From an uncultured Lachnospiraceae bacterium (GTDB taxonomy: Bacteria; Bacillota; Clostridia; Lachnospirales; Lachnospiraceae): a stretch of 10,078 nucleotides of DNA. The notes beneath the pieces were generated by a model. That model was not told the DNA's origin. It made no database searches and was given only the letters and a program-made list of their open reading frames with translations. Shown here in pieces: positions 1 through 7,025 of this stretch (the first letter of the stretch is position 1; each line of letters begins with the position of its first letter). Both the position numbers and the translations under genes were made by a program. The stretch is from NCBI GenBank assembly GCA_946631935.1, contig CAMPAP010000108.1, positions 1 through 10,078 of the forward strand, given 5' to 3'.

Positions 1-282
1 AACAACGTTACCGGCATATCCGTCACGTAGGATCAGCCTTGTGGAGGACGTGTTCATGGATATCCTGAAGAGCGTCGTAAAAAGAAGCAGTGTCGGGAAA
101 AAGCTCATATCGAGCACTTCCTTACAAAACAGCGCTCCGAACATTATGGTCATTGCCAAAGATATGTTAAAAGCAAGCAACACATCCAAAAGCCATGACG
201 GAATCGGGATGATGAACAGGATTATGGCTATGGCAAGGTAAAGTGCCACAAATATATCAAATTTTCCTAAAGCTTTAGGCAT
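1..282 (-). CDS. flhA: Flagellar export protein FlhA, N-terminal part (open at left edge)
   Basis: The frame opens at an ATG at 282-280 and runs off the left edge after 94 residues. It starts MPKALGKFDIFVALYLAIAI, has two hydrophobic segments (~11-28 and ~30-53), and then LDMSFFPTLLLFTTLFRISM and NTSSTRLILRDGYAGNVV. This FPTLLL-TTLFR-STRLIL block is the signature of the FHIPEP (FlhA/LcrD) export family. FlhA is the large export-gate protein that binds substrate-chaperone complexes and helps couple export to proton flow. No clear Shine-Dalgarno is seen in the 8 bases after the flhB stop or just inside flhB, so translation may depend on re-initiation. The identity is firm even though only the first part is visible. 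Confidence 0.96.
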   Translation of the reverse strand, partial: MPKALGKFDIFVALYLAIAIILFIIPIPSWLLDVLLAFNISLAMTIMFGALFCKEVLDMSFFPTLLLFTTLFRISMNTSSTRLILRDGYAGNVV

Positions 283-290
283 CTGTTAAT

Positions 291-1391
291 TTATATCTTA
301 CCCTGTAAGTGATATACAAAAGCCAGGATCTCAGCAACGGCCTGATACAATTCAGGGGGGATGGACTCTCCTATATCAACATTATGATAAAGCGCCCTGG
401 CAACAGGCTTGTTTTCCACCAGTTCCACTCCGTTTTCCCTGGCAACTTCTTTTATCTTCTGTGCAAGGTACCCCTCTCCCTTGGCGATAACATAAGGAGC
501 TTCCCTTTCAGAGGGTTCGTACTTGATGGCAACTGCGTAGTGCGTGGGGTTCGTTATTACGACATCCGCTTTCGGAAGTGCCTGCATCATACGTCTGCGG
601 GATACTTCCATCATCTTCTGCCTGATCTTTCCTTTGATCTGAGGATCTCCTTCTGAATTTTTATACTCGTCCTTTACTTCCTGTTTGGACATCTTCATGT
701 CCTTGTGGAACTTCCACTTCTGATACATATAATCCGCTGCGGCTATGATTATATATACCGCTGAAACCTTTATGCCCAGGTTTATTATGGTGTTACCCAT
801 AAACTTGACAGCCTGAATCAGGGGCATCTCATACAACGTAAAAACGATAAAGATATTATCTTTGACGAACGAGTAAACTATGGCTCCCACCAGGATAAGC
901 TTTACGATGGACTTGATCAGTTCAATGACCGAATTCAGCGAAAAAAGCCTTTGCACTCCCTTGATGGGATTGAGTTTCGACAGCTTGGGCTTAAGAGGTT
1001 TTAATGTGGGTTTCCACTTAACCTGTGCAAGATCTGCGATAAACGATACCGCATACCCTATAAGCAAAACCGGTAAGATTGTAAGCAGAATACCGACAAC
1101 ACCGGTCTTAAAAACAACAGACATCTCACGAAAAGGCATATACCCGCCCGGATAAACCGTCACATTGGGTATCCTTTTGTAAAATGTATCAAAAAAGCCA
1201 AGCAGTCTGTTGCCTATATAGCCTGTCAGAAGCTTCAGTACGAGAAAAAAAACAAAAAGCCCGAGACAGTTACTTATCTCCCTGCTTTTGGCAACCTGGC
1301 CTTCACTTCTGGCATCATTCAGCTTTTTGGCTGTAGGCTCTTCAGTCTTATCATCATTATCGGCAAAAAACTGCAGATTATATTCCAGCAT
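291..1391 (-). CDS. flhB: Flagellar export switch protein FlhB
   Basis: The protein has 366 residues. The N-terminal segment includes DKTEEPTAKKLNDAR and GQVAKSREIS, the FlhB/YscU family opening. There are four membrane helices, at ~41-57, 93-117, 155-176 and 200-222. A basic linker (233-257, KMSKQEVKDEYKNSEGDPQI) leads to the cytoplasmic domain with the self-cleavage motif NPTH at 281-284. Cleavage between N281 and P282 in this family switches export from hook/rod to filament substrates, so this copy should be competent. The C-terminal half (PYVIAKGEGYLAQKIKEVA) matches the conserved FlhB-C domain. The leading MLEYNLQFFA is typical of Clostridia. A weak AGGTAG precedes the ATG. flhA starts 8 bases after the stop. 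Confidence 0.97.
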   Translation of the reverse strand: MLEYNLQFFADNDDKTEEPTAKKLNDARSEGQVAKSREISNCLGLFVFFLVLKLLTGYIGNRLLGFFDTFYKRIPNVTVYPGGYMPFREMSVVFKTGVVGILLTILPVLLIGYAVSFIADLAQVKWKPTLKPLKPKLSKLNPIKGVQRLFSLNSVIELIKSIVKLILVGAIVYSFVKDNIFIVFTLYEMPLIQAVKFMGNTIINLGIKVSAVYIIIAAADYMYQKWKFHKDMKMSKQEVKDEYKNSEGDPQIKGKIRQKMMEVSRRRMMQALPKADVVITNPTHYAVAIKYEPSEREAPYVIAKGEGYLAQKIKEVARENGVELVENKPVARALYHNVDIGESIPPELYQAVAEILAFVYHLQGKI

Positions 1392-1401
1392 AAAACACTA
1401 C

Positions 1402-2184
1402 CTACATCATATTCGAAACAATGGAAACCATTATCTTCTTCATCTCGGTAAAAACCATGTCAGCACCCTTAGGCATAAGATATACTGTCAAAAACAAGAT
1501 AGTAAGTCCCGTCAGCACTTTAAGCTGGATGCCTATGGCAAACATGTTCATCTGAGGCGAAACCTTAGCCATTACACCAAGAATCGCATTAAGCATCATC
1601 ATTGTCGCAAATATCGGAAGAATTATCCTGAATCCGATAAGGAGATAATCCATCAAAAATACAACAACGGTTTCCTTAAGCCCTGTGATGTTGAAATTCA
1701 CACCGCCTACAGGAATAAGAGTAAAAGTATCCGCAAGTGCAACAAGAAGATATCTGTACATTCCGCTGGCAATGAGGATCAGCGAAAAAACATAATTATA
1801 CAAACCGCCGGTGATACTTATCTGTTGTCTTGAAGAAGGATCCATTACCTGAACCATTGACAGTCCGGTTTCCATATCAGCAACAGTTCCGGAAAAATTA
1901 AAGATGGTTGTACATATATTCGCCGACAATCCTATCAGCAATCCGGCTATGGCTTCTTTGATGATTATGATGGCATATCCGATCTCCGAATCAAAATTCA
2001 CGGTCTCAGCCGGTGTGACTGACGCATACATAAGTGCCGATACAAAGATACTGAGTGCCGCTCTCACTCTCCTGGGTGTATTGTTCATACTGAAAAAAGG
2101 ACATATGAAAACAAAACACGAAACCCTGACAAGAATAAGCAAAAACAATTCAAGGTCATAAATTGAAAAAGAATAACTCAGCAT
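1402..2184 (-). CDS. fliR: Flagellar type III export gate protein FliR
   Basis: The protein has 260 residues, mostly hydrophobic, with about six membrane segments. Conserved stretches include FICPFFSMNNTPRRVRAAL (~26-44), VMDPSSRQQISITGGLYNY (~113-131) and GVMAKVSPQMNMFAIGIQLK (~203-222). FliR is a single subunit resembling a FliP-FliQ fusion and completes the FliP5-FliQ4-FliR gate. The Shine-Dalgarno is weak (AAAGA), so re-initiation after fliQ, whose stop is 9 bases upstream, may matter. 10 bases separate it from flhB. Confidence 0.96.
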   Translation of the reverse strand: MLSYSFSIYDLELFLLILVRVSCFVFICPFFSMNNTPRRVRAALSIFVSALMYASVTPAETVNFDSEIGYAIIIIKEAIAGLLIGLSANICTTIFNFSGTVADMETGLSMVQVMDPSSRQQISITGGLYNYVFSLILIASGMYRYLLVALADTFTLIPVGGVNFNITGLKETVVVFLMDYLLIGFRIILPIFATMMMLNAILGVMAKVSPQMNMFAIGIQLKVLTGLTILFLTVYLMPKGADMVFTEMKKIMVSIVSNMM

Positions 2185-2193
2185 AAGTCTTTG

Positions 2194-2466
2194 TCACTTA
2201 TGAACGTAATAAACAAAGTCGCTCCAAAGATTAGTGGTAAATCCGACAATATTGTTGATGATCCAGTTGCCAAGGAGCATAAGAGTCAGAAAAATTCCGA
2301 TAACCTTGGGGACAAAAGTAAGCGTCTGTTCCTGAATCGAAGTAATGGTCTGAAAAATACTTACAGCAAGACCGATAACCATTGATACAAGAAGTACCGG
2401 AAGTGCGCACTTTATGATAATATAAAGTCCGCCCCTTATCATTTCGGTTGCAGCTTCTGGTGTCAT
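2194..2466 (-). CDS. fliQ: Flagellar type III export gate protein FliQ
   Basis: The protein has 90 residues, the standard FliQ length, with two membrane segments (~14-38 and ~52-75). The hallmark SIFQTITSIQEQTLTFVPK, which joins the two helices, is intact. FliQ wraps around the FliP-FliR core of the export gate. AGGAG lies about 7 bases before the ATG at 2466. The stop lies 9 bases before the fliR start. Confidence 0.97.
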   Translation of the reverse strand: MTPEAATEMIRGGLYIIIKCALPVLLVSMVIGLAVSIFQTITSIQEQTLTFVPKVIGIFLTLMLLGNWIINNIVGFTTNLWSDFVYYVHK

Positions 2467-2486
2467 TTTTCTCTCCTGCTAAATCG

Positions 2487-3356
2487 CTAATAAAACGTTC
2501 GGACAAGCTGACCTATAATAAGTGACCAGCCGTCTGCAAGTATGAACAAAAGAATCTTAAAAGGCATTGAAATAGTAGTCGGCGGAAGCATCATCATACC
2601 CATACTCATAAGCACAGATGCCACAACCATATCTATGACAATAAAAGGAATATATATCATAAAGCCTATCCAGAAGGCTATTCTGAGTTCGGAAACCATA
2701 AAAGCCGGGATAAGGATTGAATTGGGGATCGATTCAAGAGTTCCGTCCCATTCAAGTCCTGCTATCTCATAAAAAAGCCGCACGTCCTTAACCTGTGTCT
2801 GAGGTTCCATGAACGCTCTCAAAGGAGTCATGACATTTACCAGAAACTCGTCCTGGTCGATGGTTCCCGCTTCAAACGGAACGACTGCGTTAACATTGAT
2901 CTCCTCAATAGTTGGCTGCATTACAAAAAATGTAAGAATGAGCGCCAAAGCTATAAGAACCTGGTTAGGCGGTGCGGTCTGGGTATTTAAAGCCGCCCTT
3001 GTAAAATGCAAAACGATGATGATCCTGGTAAAAGCGGTCATCACCATTAAAAGGAGCGGTGCAATGGCAATAAGTGTAAGGGTTATGAGAATCCTCAGAG
3101 AGGAATTCAATGAACCGTTACCGTCATTGTATGTAATGGTAAGTCTGTTAAAAGTATTAAGAGTATCGAGATCCTCGGGATCCGTATAAGTACCGGGATC
3201 ATCGATGACGGTGCTTATATCCGTCTCTCCGGTATCATGCCCGAGATTCTCCGTATTAAGAGCATATGCCCTGCTTTTATATGACATGACAAAAAGCAGA
3301 AGCATACTCACAAAAATTAAAAGTCTTATGATCTTTTTTCCGGCGGCCTTAAGCAT
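2487..3356 (-). CDS. fliP: Flagellar type III export gate protein FliP
   Basis: The protein has 289 residues from the ATG. A GTG one codon upstream (3359) is an alternative and overlaps the fliO stop by one base. AAGGA lies 9 bases before the ATG and 6 before the GTG. Residues 1-32 look like a cleavable signal peptide (basic start, LLIFVSMLLLFVM core, AYA-L site). A polar, Asp/Thr-rich stretch of about 50 residues follows, making this FliP longer than the 220-250 usual in the family. Then come conserved helices with TAPPNQVLIALALILTFFVM (~127-146) and a C-terminal pair of membrane segments (VVASVLMSMGMMMLPP). FliP pentamerises with FliQ and FliR to form the export channel across the membrane at the basal body. 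20 bases separate it from fliQ. Confidence 0.96.
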   Translation of the reverse strand: MLKAAGKKIIRLLIFVSMLLLFVMSYKSRAYALNTENLGHDTGETDISTVIDDPGTYTDPEDLDTLNTFNRLTITYNDGNGSLNSSLRILITLTLIAIAPLLLMVMTAFTRIIIVLHFTRAALNTQTAPPNQVLIALALILTFFVMQPTIEEINVNAVVPFEAGTIDQDEFLVNVMTPLRAFMEPQTQVKDVRLFYEIAGLEWDGTLESIPNSILIPAFMVSELRIAFWIGFMIYIPFIVIDMVVASVLMSMGMMMLPPTTISMPFKILLFILADGWSLIIGQLVRTFY

Positions 3357-3358
3357 CA

Positions 3359-3736
3359 CTATGAATCCTTCTCCGGAATTTCATTTTTTTTATCGGCAAA
3401 AGCCTTTGAAAGAACGGACGAAAAACTAAATGACTTTTCATCCGGTGCTTTCTGAATGATATCCCCCTCATCAACATCACCGAGATAGGTTACCGTGTCT
3501 TTGCAGACCGCAATAACCTTGTACTTTGAACCAACCCGTATTATCTGCACCCATTTACCCTGGGCGATCCGGATAGTATCAATAACCTCGGCATTTGCAG
3601 AACTCCCCTGGTCTTTCTGAACATTACCCATCCATTTTGCCACTACGGCACAAAGAAAAAGCACAAAAATGAAAACTACAAGTAATGTAAAAAACTGAGC
3701 GATCTCAGATGTCCGGGAAGTCACAGAAAGTATCAT
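3359..3736 (-). CDS. fliO: Flagellar biosynthesis protein FliO (FliZ in B. subtilis naming)
   Basis: The protein has 125 residues. A single membrane helix (~13-34, FFTLLVVFIFVLFLCAVVAKW) is followed by a cytoplasmic domain with GKWVQIIRVGSKYKVIAVCKD, the conserved FliO pattern (hydrophobic strands around a basic turn), and a charged tail. FliO helps assemble FliP, the core of the export gate. Conservation is weak in this family, but its location directly ahead of fliP and its topology make the assignment solid. AGGA lies 7 bases before the ATG. The gene begins 4 bases after cheY ends, and its TAG abuts the fliP start, so translation is probably coupled in both directions. Confidence 0.9.
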   Translation of the reverse strand: MILSVTSRTSEIAQFFTLLVVFIFVLFLCAVVAKWMGNVQKDQGSSANAEVIDTIRIAQGKWVQIIRVGSKYKVIAVCKDTVTYLGDVDEGDIIQKAPDEKSFSFSSVLSKAFADKKNEIPEKDS

Positions 3737-3740
3737 GACA

Positions 3741-4103
3741 TCATCCTATAACCTTCTTAACCGCCTCAAGAACTCTGTCTGCCTGGAAAGGCTTAACAAT
3801 AAAATCCTTGGCACCGGCCTGAATGGACTCGATAACCATTGCCTGCTGTCCCATAGCAGAACACATGATGACCTTTGCTCCGGCATCGGCAGCCTTGATA
3901 GCCTTAAGTGCCTGAATACCATCCATCTCAGGCATGGTAATGTCCATAAGAACAAGATCGGGATTAACCTCCTTGTACTTCTCGACAGCTTTGGCACCGT
4001 TTTCTGCTTCTCCGGCAACGTTGTAACCGTTCTTGCTGAGAATATCTTTGATCATCATTCTCATGAAAGCAGCGTCATCACAGATCAGGATATTTTTTGC
4101 CAT
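3741..4103 (-). CDS. cheY: Chemotaxis response regulator CheY
   Basis: The protein has 120 residues and is a stand-alone receiver domain beginning MAKNILICDDAAFMR. All signature residues are present: acidic pair D9/D10, phospho-acceptor D54 (in LVLMDITMPEMDG), S82 in the switch Thr/Ser position, and K104 in the VKPF motif. There is no output domain. CheY is phosphorylated by CheA (not in this window) and binds the FliM and FliY N-terminal peptides at the C-ring to change rotation. FliY, encoded just upstream, should dephosphorylate it. The position between fliY and fliO is the same as in B. subtilis. The ATG at 4103 was chosen over an upstream TTG because GGAGG sits 8 bases ahead. The stop lies 4 bases before fliO. 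Confidence 0.97.
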   Translation of the reverse strand: MAKNILICDDAAFMRMMIKDILSKNGYNVAGEAENGAKAVEKYKEVNPDLVLMDITMPEMDGIQALKAIKAADAGAKVIMCSAMGQQAMVIESIQAGAKDFIVKPFQADRVLEAVKKVIG

Positions 4104-4111
4104 AATTAAAA

Positions 4112-4116
4112 CCTCC
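4112..4116 (-). promoter_or_regulatory. Ribosome binding site that fixes the cheY start
   Basis: GGAGG lies 8 bases before the ATG at 4103. A longer in-frame reading from a TTG at 4118 would overlap this site (its first codons would be TTG GAG GTT), so it is not the start. Confidence 0.9.
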
Positions 4117-4140
4117 AAAAATTTTGTTTACCAAAATGGC

Positions 4141-5481
4141 TTATTGCTTGATTATTTCTGTTACTCTTATACCAAAGTTCTCTTCTATAACAACAACTTC
4201 GCCCTTTGCGACAAATTTTCCGTTGACCAGAACATCTATGGGTTCACCTGCGATCCTGTCTAATTCTATGATCGTACCGGGTGCGAAGTTGAGTATATCC
4301 GAAATGGACTTGACCGTTCTTCCCAGCTCTACCGTAACCTCAAGAGGCACGTCCATGATCAGCCCTATATTCTCTCCGCCCTGAACATTGCTGAGATCTC
4401 CGCTGAAGCTCTGGAAGGACGCAGGCTGTATGTTCATAGGCTGGCCATATCCCATCATTGGCATTCCCTGCATGGGCATTCCCTGCATCGGCATTCCCTG
4501 CATGGGCATTCCCTGCATCGGCATTCCCTGCATCGGCATTCCCTGCATCGGCATTCCCTGCATCGGCATACCGGGCATCGGCTGACCGTATCCCATCTGG
4601 GAAGGATCTCCCTGAGGCATTCCGGCTCCGGGCATGGGAGAAGTTGGCGGAGTCTGTGGAGCCATAGGGGTCGGAGCCGGCGCGGGTGCGGGTTCCGGTT
4701 CAGGTTCAGGTCCTGTTCCCAATTGCGATCCCATGAAAGTCTCAACGATCTTCTTTGCAAACTCTATGGGATAAAGCTGCATTATGGTGGAATCAACAAG
4801 ATCATCGCCTATCTGCATTCTGAACTGAATCCTGCAGAAAGTACCTCCGAGGAAGGGTGCTATCTCTGCTCCGTTCTCAAAATTCTTAAGATCAAGAAGA
4901 GAACTCTCGGGCGGAGAAATATCGATCATCGTTTCAAGCATGGTAGAAAGCGATGTTGCCGATGCTCCCATCATCTGGTTCATTGCTTCGGAAATTGCGG
5001 AAAGATGAAGCTCACCGAGTTCACCGTCCGTATTTGTTCCGTCACCGCCCATCATGAGATCAGTGATGACCTTAACATCATTCTCTTTCAGAACGAGAAT
5101 ATCGGTACCATCAAGACCCTTGGTATATTTGATACGAATGAACACGCAGGGTCTTTCAAAATCAGCAAGAAGATCACTCCATGTGCAAAGCGTAACAACG
5201 GGGGTGGTGATATTAACCTTTCTGTTTACCAGTGAATAAAGCGTGGTTGCGGATGAACCCATACTGATGTTGGCAACTTCGCCTATGGCGTCTCTCTCAA
5301 CATCCGAAAGAAGCTCGTCGCCACCGGTGACCGGCTGAGTATCGACCAGATAAGGATCGGTTGGCGGTTTTTCTTCCGCCGGAGGTAAATCGATACCGCT
5401 CAGATCCGGAGCTTCATCCCCAGACAGATCCATACCGCTAAGGAGAGCATTTATCTCGTCCTGTGACAGCATTCCATCCAT
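4141..5481 (-). CDS. fliY: Flagellar motor switch phosphatase FliY (FliN-type C-terminus)
   Basis: The protein has 446 residues, longer than B. subtilis FliY (378). Domains in order: a CheY-P-binding peptide, LSQDEINALL (5-14); an acidic/proline linker; a CheC-like phosphatase domain (~55-250); a long Pro/Met/Gln-rich linker (~256-360); and a FliN/SpoA domain (~370-446, from MDVPLEVTVELGRTVKSISD). Both CheC-type active-site motifs (D/S-xxx-E-xx-N) look intact: D64-E68-N71 and S161-E165-N168. FliY therefore should both build the C-ring with FliM and remove phosphate from CheY-P. The linker begins with alternating Pro-Glu and Pro-Ala dipeptides and contains eight near-identical pentapeptides (see repeat). 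The ATG at 5481 follows AGGAG with a 6-base spacer, which favours it over the ATG three codons later. cheY follows after 37 bases. Confidence 0.96.
   Translation of the reverse strand: MDGMLSQDEINALLSGMDLSGDEAPDLSGIDLPPAEEKPPTDPYLVDTQPVTGGDELLSDVERDAIGEVANISMGSSATTLYSLVNRKVNITTPVVTLCTWSDLLADFERPCVFIRIKYTKGLDGTDILVLKENDVKVITDLMMGGDGTNTDGELGELHLSAISEAMNQMMGASATSLSTMLETMIDISPPESSLLDLKNFENGAEIAPFLGGTFCRIQFRMQIGDDLVDSTIMQLYPIEFAKKIVETFMGSQLGTGPEPEPEPAPAPAPTPMAPQTPPTSPMPGAGMPQGDPSQMGYGQPMPGMPMQGMPMQGMPMQGMPMQGMPMQGMPMQGMPMQGMPMMGYGQPMNIQPASFQSFSGDLSNVQGGENIGLIMDVPLEVTVELGRTVKSISDILNFAPGTIIELDRIAGEPIDVLVNGKFVAKGEVVVIEENFGIRVTEIIKQ
4453..4572 (-). repeat. Tandem 15-base repeat encoding GMPMQ units in the FliY linker
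   Basis: There are eight in-frame 15-base units, encoding seven copies of GMPMQ and a final GMPMM (FliY residues 304-343). The units are nearly identical at DNA level. In five of the six junctions between fully matching copies the proline third base is C or G (ATGCCC or ATGCCG), with the others unchanged, and the two types partly alternate. This suggests recent copy-number change by slippage or unequal recombination. Because units are 15 bases, gain or loss keeps the frame. The array lies between the phosphatase and FliN domains. Confidence 0.97.
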
Positions 5482-5484
5482 CTG

Positions 5485-6465
5485 TTACTCCTCCTCTCTG
5501 ATCACCGACGTAACCCTTACTGCATACTGATCATCATTTGCTCCGGGTAATGCGGTGAATTTTTTTATATTTCCAACAAATATATTCATATCGGAATCAA
5601 CCTTGGCATCAAGCCTTATGCAGTCCCCGACCTGGAGATTCATGAAATCGTTGACTGTTATCCTGCTGGTTCCGAGAACTGCCTTAACGGGAATCTCAAC
5701 CCTCCTTAGCATGGCCTCGATATTTTCCTGAGCTTCATCATCCCTGCTCTCCTGCATTGTGGAGAACCAATATTTTGTATTTAGTCTGTCCATAACATCT
5801 TCAAGAGTGATGAAAGGAAGACACATATTCATAAAGCCTTCTACATCCCCGATCTTGATATTTAAAGTTACCACCGCGATCATCTCCCCGGGGGCTATGA
5901 TCTGTGCAAACTGGGGATTCGTCTCTACCCTCTGAAGCATCGGAGATACTTCAAGAACATTCTTCCAGGGGTCTCTTAAAAGCTGGGTCAGCATAATAAG
6001 AACCTTCTGTAAAATTGTAAGCTCTATGTCAGAAAACTCCCTTGTCTTATCAAGGGGTCTGCCCTCTCCTCCAAGCATCCTGTCGATCATGGCAAAAGCA
6101 ATATTTGTCGCAAGATCTATTATTATGCTTCCTCCCAAAGGATCAAAACTTACAACTCCGAGAACACTGGGATTCGAAAGAGCGTTGGTGAATTCGGAGA
6201 ATGTGACCGTTTCCGAGCTGGCAACCGTAACCTGGGCATTCTTTCTGAGAATTACCGGAAGGTTAGTGGAAACAAGTCTGCCATAATGCTCAAAGATTAT
6301 CTCAAGAGTACGGAGATGCTCTTTTGAAAACTTGGTAGGTCTGCTGAAATCATAATCCTTGACAGGTTTTTCTTCGGCATTTGAAATGGATTCAACGTCC
6401 AGTTCTCCTGAGGAAAGCTGATTCAGCAGTGCATCTATTTCGTTTTGGGAAAGAACCTCACCCAC
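5485..6465 (-). CDS. fliM: Flagellar motor switch protein FliM
   Basis: The protein has 326 residues, the usual FliM length. The N-terminal peptide LSQNEIDALL (5-14) is the CheY-P-binding segment. Next come a linker and DFSRPTKFSKEHLRTLE (39-55), the opening of the conserved middle domain, which carries GGEG at 132-135. A C-terminal SpoA/FliN-like domain spans ~250-322 (EIPVKAVLGTSRITVNDFM). FliM sits in the cytoplasmic C-ring, binds phosphorylated CheY and sets rotation direction. The start is GTG: an in-frame TAA lies directly upstream, and no ATG occurs before the middle domain. The end of the gene (repeated GAG codons) doubles as a strong ribosome binding site for fliY, whose ATG lies 3 bases after the stop, so translation of the two is probably coupled. 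Confidence 0.97.
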   Translation of the reverse strand: MGEVLSQNEIDALLNQLSSGELDVESISNAEEKPVKDYDFSRPTKFSKEHLRTLEIIFEHYGRLVSTNLPVILRKNAQVTVASSETVTFSEFTNALSNPSVLGVVSFDPLGGSIIIDLATNIAFAMIDRMLGGEGRPLDKTREFSDIELTILQKVLIMLTQLLRDPWKNVLEVSPMLQRVETNPQFAQIIAPGEMIAVVTLNIKIGDVEGFMNMCLPFITLEDVMDRLNTKYWFSTMQESRDDEAQENIEAMLRRVEIPVKAVLGTSRITVNDFMNLQVGDCIRLDAKVDSDMNIFVGNIKKFTALPGANDDQYAVRVTSVIREEE

Positions 6466-6474
6466 TTAGGTCAT

Positions 6475-6479
6475 CCTCC
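6475..6479 (-). promoter_or_regulatory. Ribosome binding site before the fliM GTG start
   Basis: GGAGG lies 9 bases before the GTG at 6465. The bases between read ATGACCTAA: a two-codon frame (Met-Thr-stop) whose TAA is directly in frame ahead of the GTG. That stop excludes any upstream fliM start. The ATG is too close to GGAGG for this site to serve it efficiently. Confidence 0.8.
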
Positions 6480-6487
6480 GGGTCGGA

Positions 6488-7003
6488 TTATCCGAACTTT
6501 ACATCCGAGATGGAAATATCGTATACAACCTTTGATCCGAGCCATTGCTGTACGGCAGAAAGAACTTCTTTTTTGAATTCATCACGGTTACTCGTGATAT
6601 ATGCCTGATCGTAATTCATGGCTACGCCTTCGATGGCCTGTTTGATATAAGGCTCATAAGTACCGATGGTCTCAGCACTGTACTGTTTGTAATCTTCATC
6701 CTTGGTATTAAGCGAAAGAGCGATATTACATACCATGTAAACCTGCTTGCCGTCATCACCGGGTTTAATGGGAATAGTCATGGAATCGGCAATGTTGTAG
6801 ATAACGGTATCGGCAAGTGATATCTCTGCCGCAGGATCATCTTCGTCTGTAACAAGTTCCAGATTGAGAACCGTGGCAATGGTATCCACCAGTGCAGCGG
6901 TCTTTTTATTGGTTCCCGTGACGCTCATCATGGTTATCACCGTAAGTGCAAGATTTACGATCAGCAGAGCAAGTATAAGGATTGAAAGCAGATTCTTTTT
7001 CAT
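6488..7003 (-). CDS. fliL: Flagellar basal body-associated protein FliL
   Basis: The protein has 171 residues, with a single N-terminal membrane helix (~5-27, MKKNLLSILILALLIVNLAL) and an extracytoplasmic domain. This layout and its position between motB and fliM identify it as FliL, which forms a ring around the stator unit and supports stator function. The C-terminal portion has the family's conserved pattern: a peptide near EPYIKQAIEGV, then FKKEVLSAVQQWLG and a final hydrophobic strand ending at the TAA. Sequence conservation in FliL is low, so the call rests on topology, length and gene order together. The best Shine-Dalgarno (AAGG) is rather far, 13 bases from the ATG. 22 bases separate it from the fliM GTG. 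Confidence 0.9.
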   Translation of the reverse strand: MKKNLLSILILALLIVNLALTVITMMSVTGTNKKTAALVDTIATVLNLELVTDEDDPAAEISLADTVIYNIADSMTIPIKPGDDGKQVYMVCNIALSLNTKDEDYKQYSAETIGTYEPYIKQAIEGVAMNYDQAYITSNRDEFKKEVLSAVQQWLGSKVVYDISISDVKFG

Positions 7004-7025
7004 TTTATGTTACGCACCTTAAATC

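Noticed and set aside
41..241. 66-residue open frame on the plus strand at the left edge
   Set aside because: It is antisense to the conserved FlhA N-terminal domain and has no recognisable features.
1288..1833. 181-residue open frame on the plus strand
   Set aside because: It is antisense to flhB and fliR, which have clear family motifs. Its translation is Lys/His/Asn-rich without domain features and shows no start context.
4117..4137. AT-rich hairpin (6-bp stem, ATTTTG/CAAAAT, loop of 5) followed by T residues between fliY and cheY on the minus strand
   Set aside because: The stem has a single G-C pair and would be unstable. A true terminator here would cut off cheY and the whole export-gate block. 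It is probably just AT-rich spacer ahead of the cheY ribosome binding site.
4455..4760. Cys/Arg-rich 101-residue minus-strand frame with CRECR repeats
   Set aside because: It is the out-of-frame reading of the FliY tandem repeat. The in-frame FliY reading joins two recognised domains and has a strong ribosome binding site.
4723..5235. 170-residue open frame on the plus strand
   Set aside because: It lies wholly antisense to the FliY phosphatase domain, whose active-site motifs are intact on the minus strand. It is a shadow frame.
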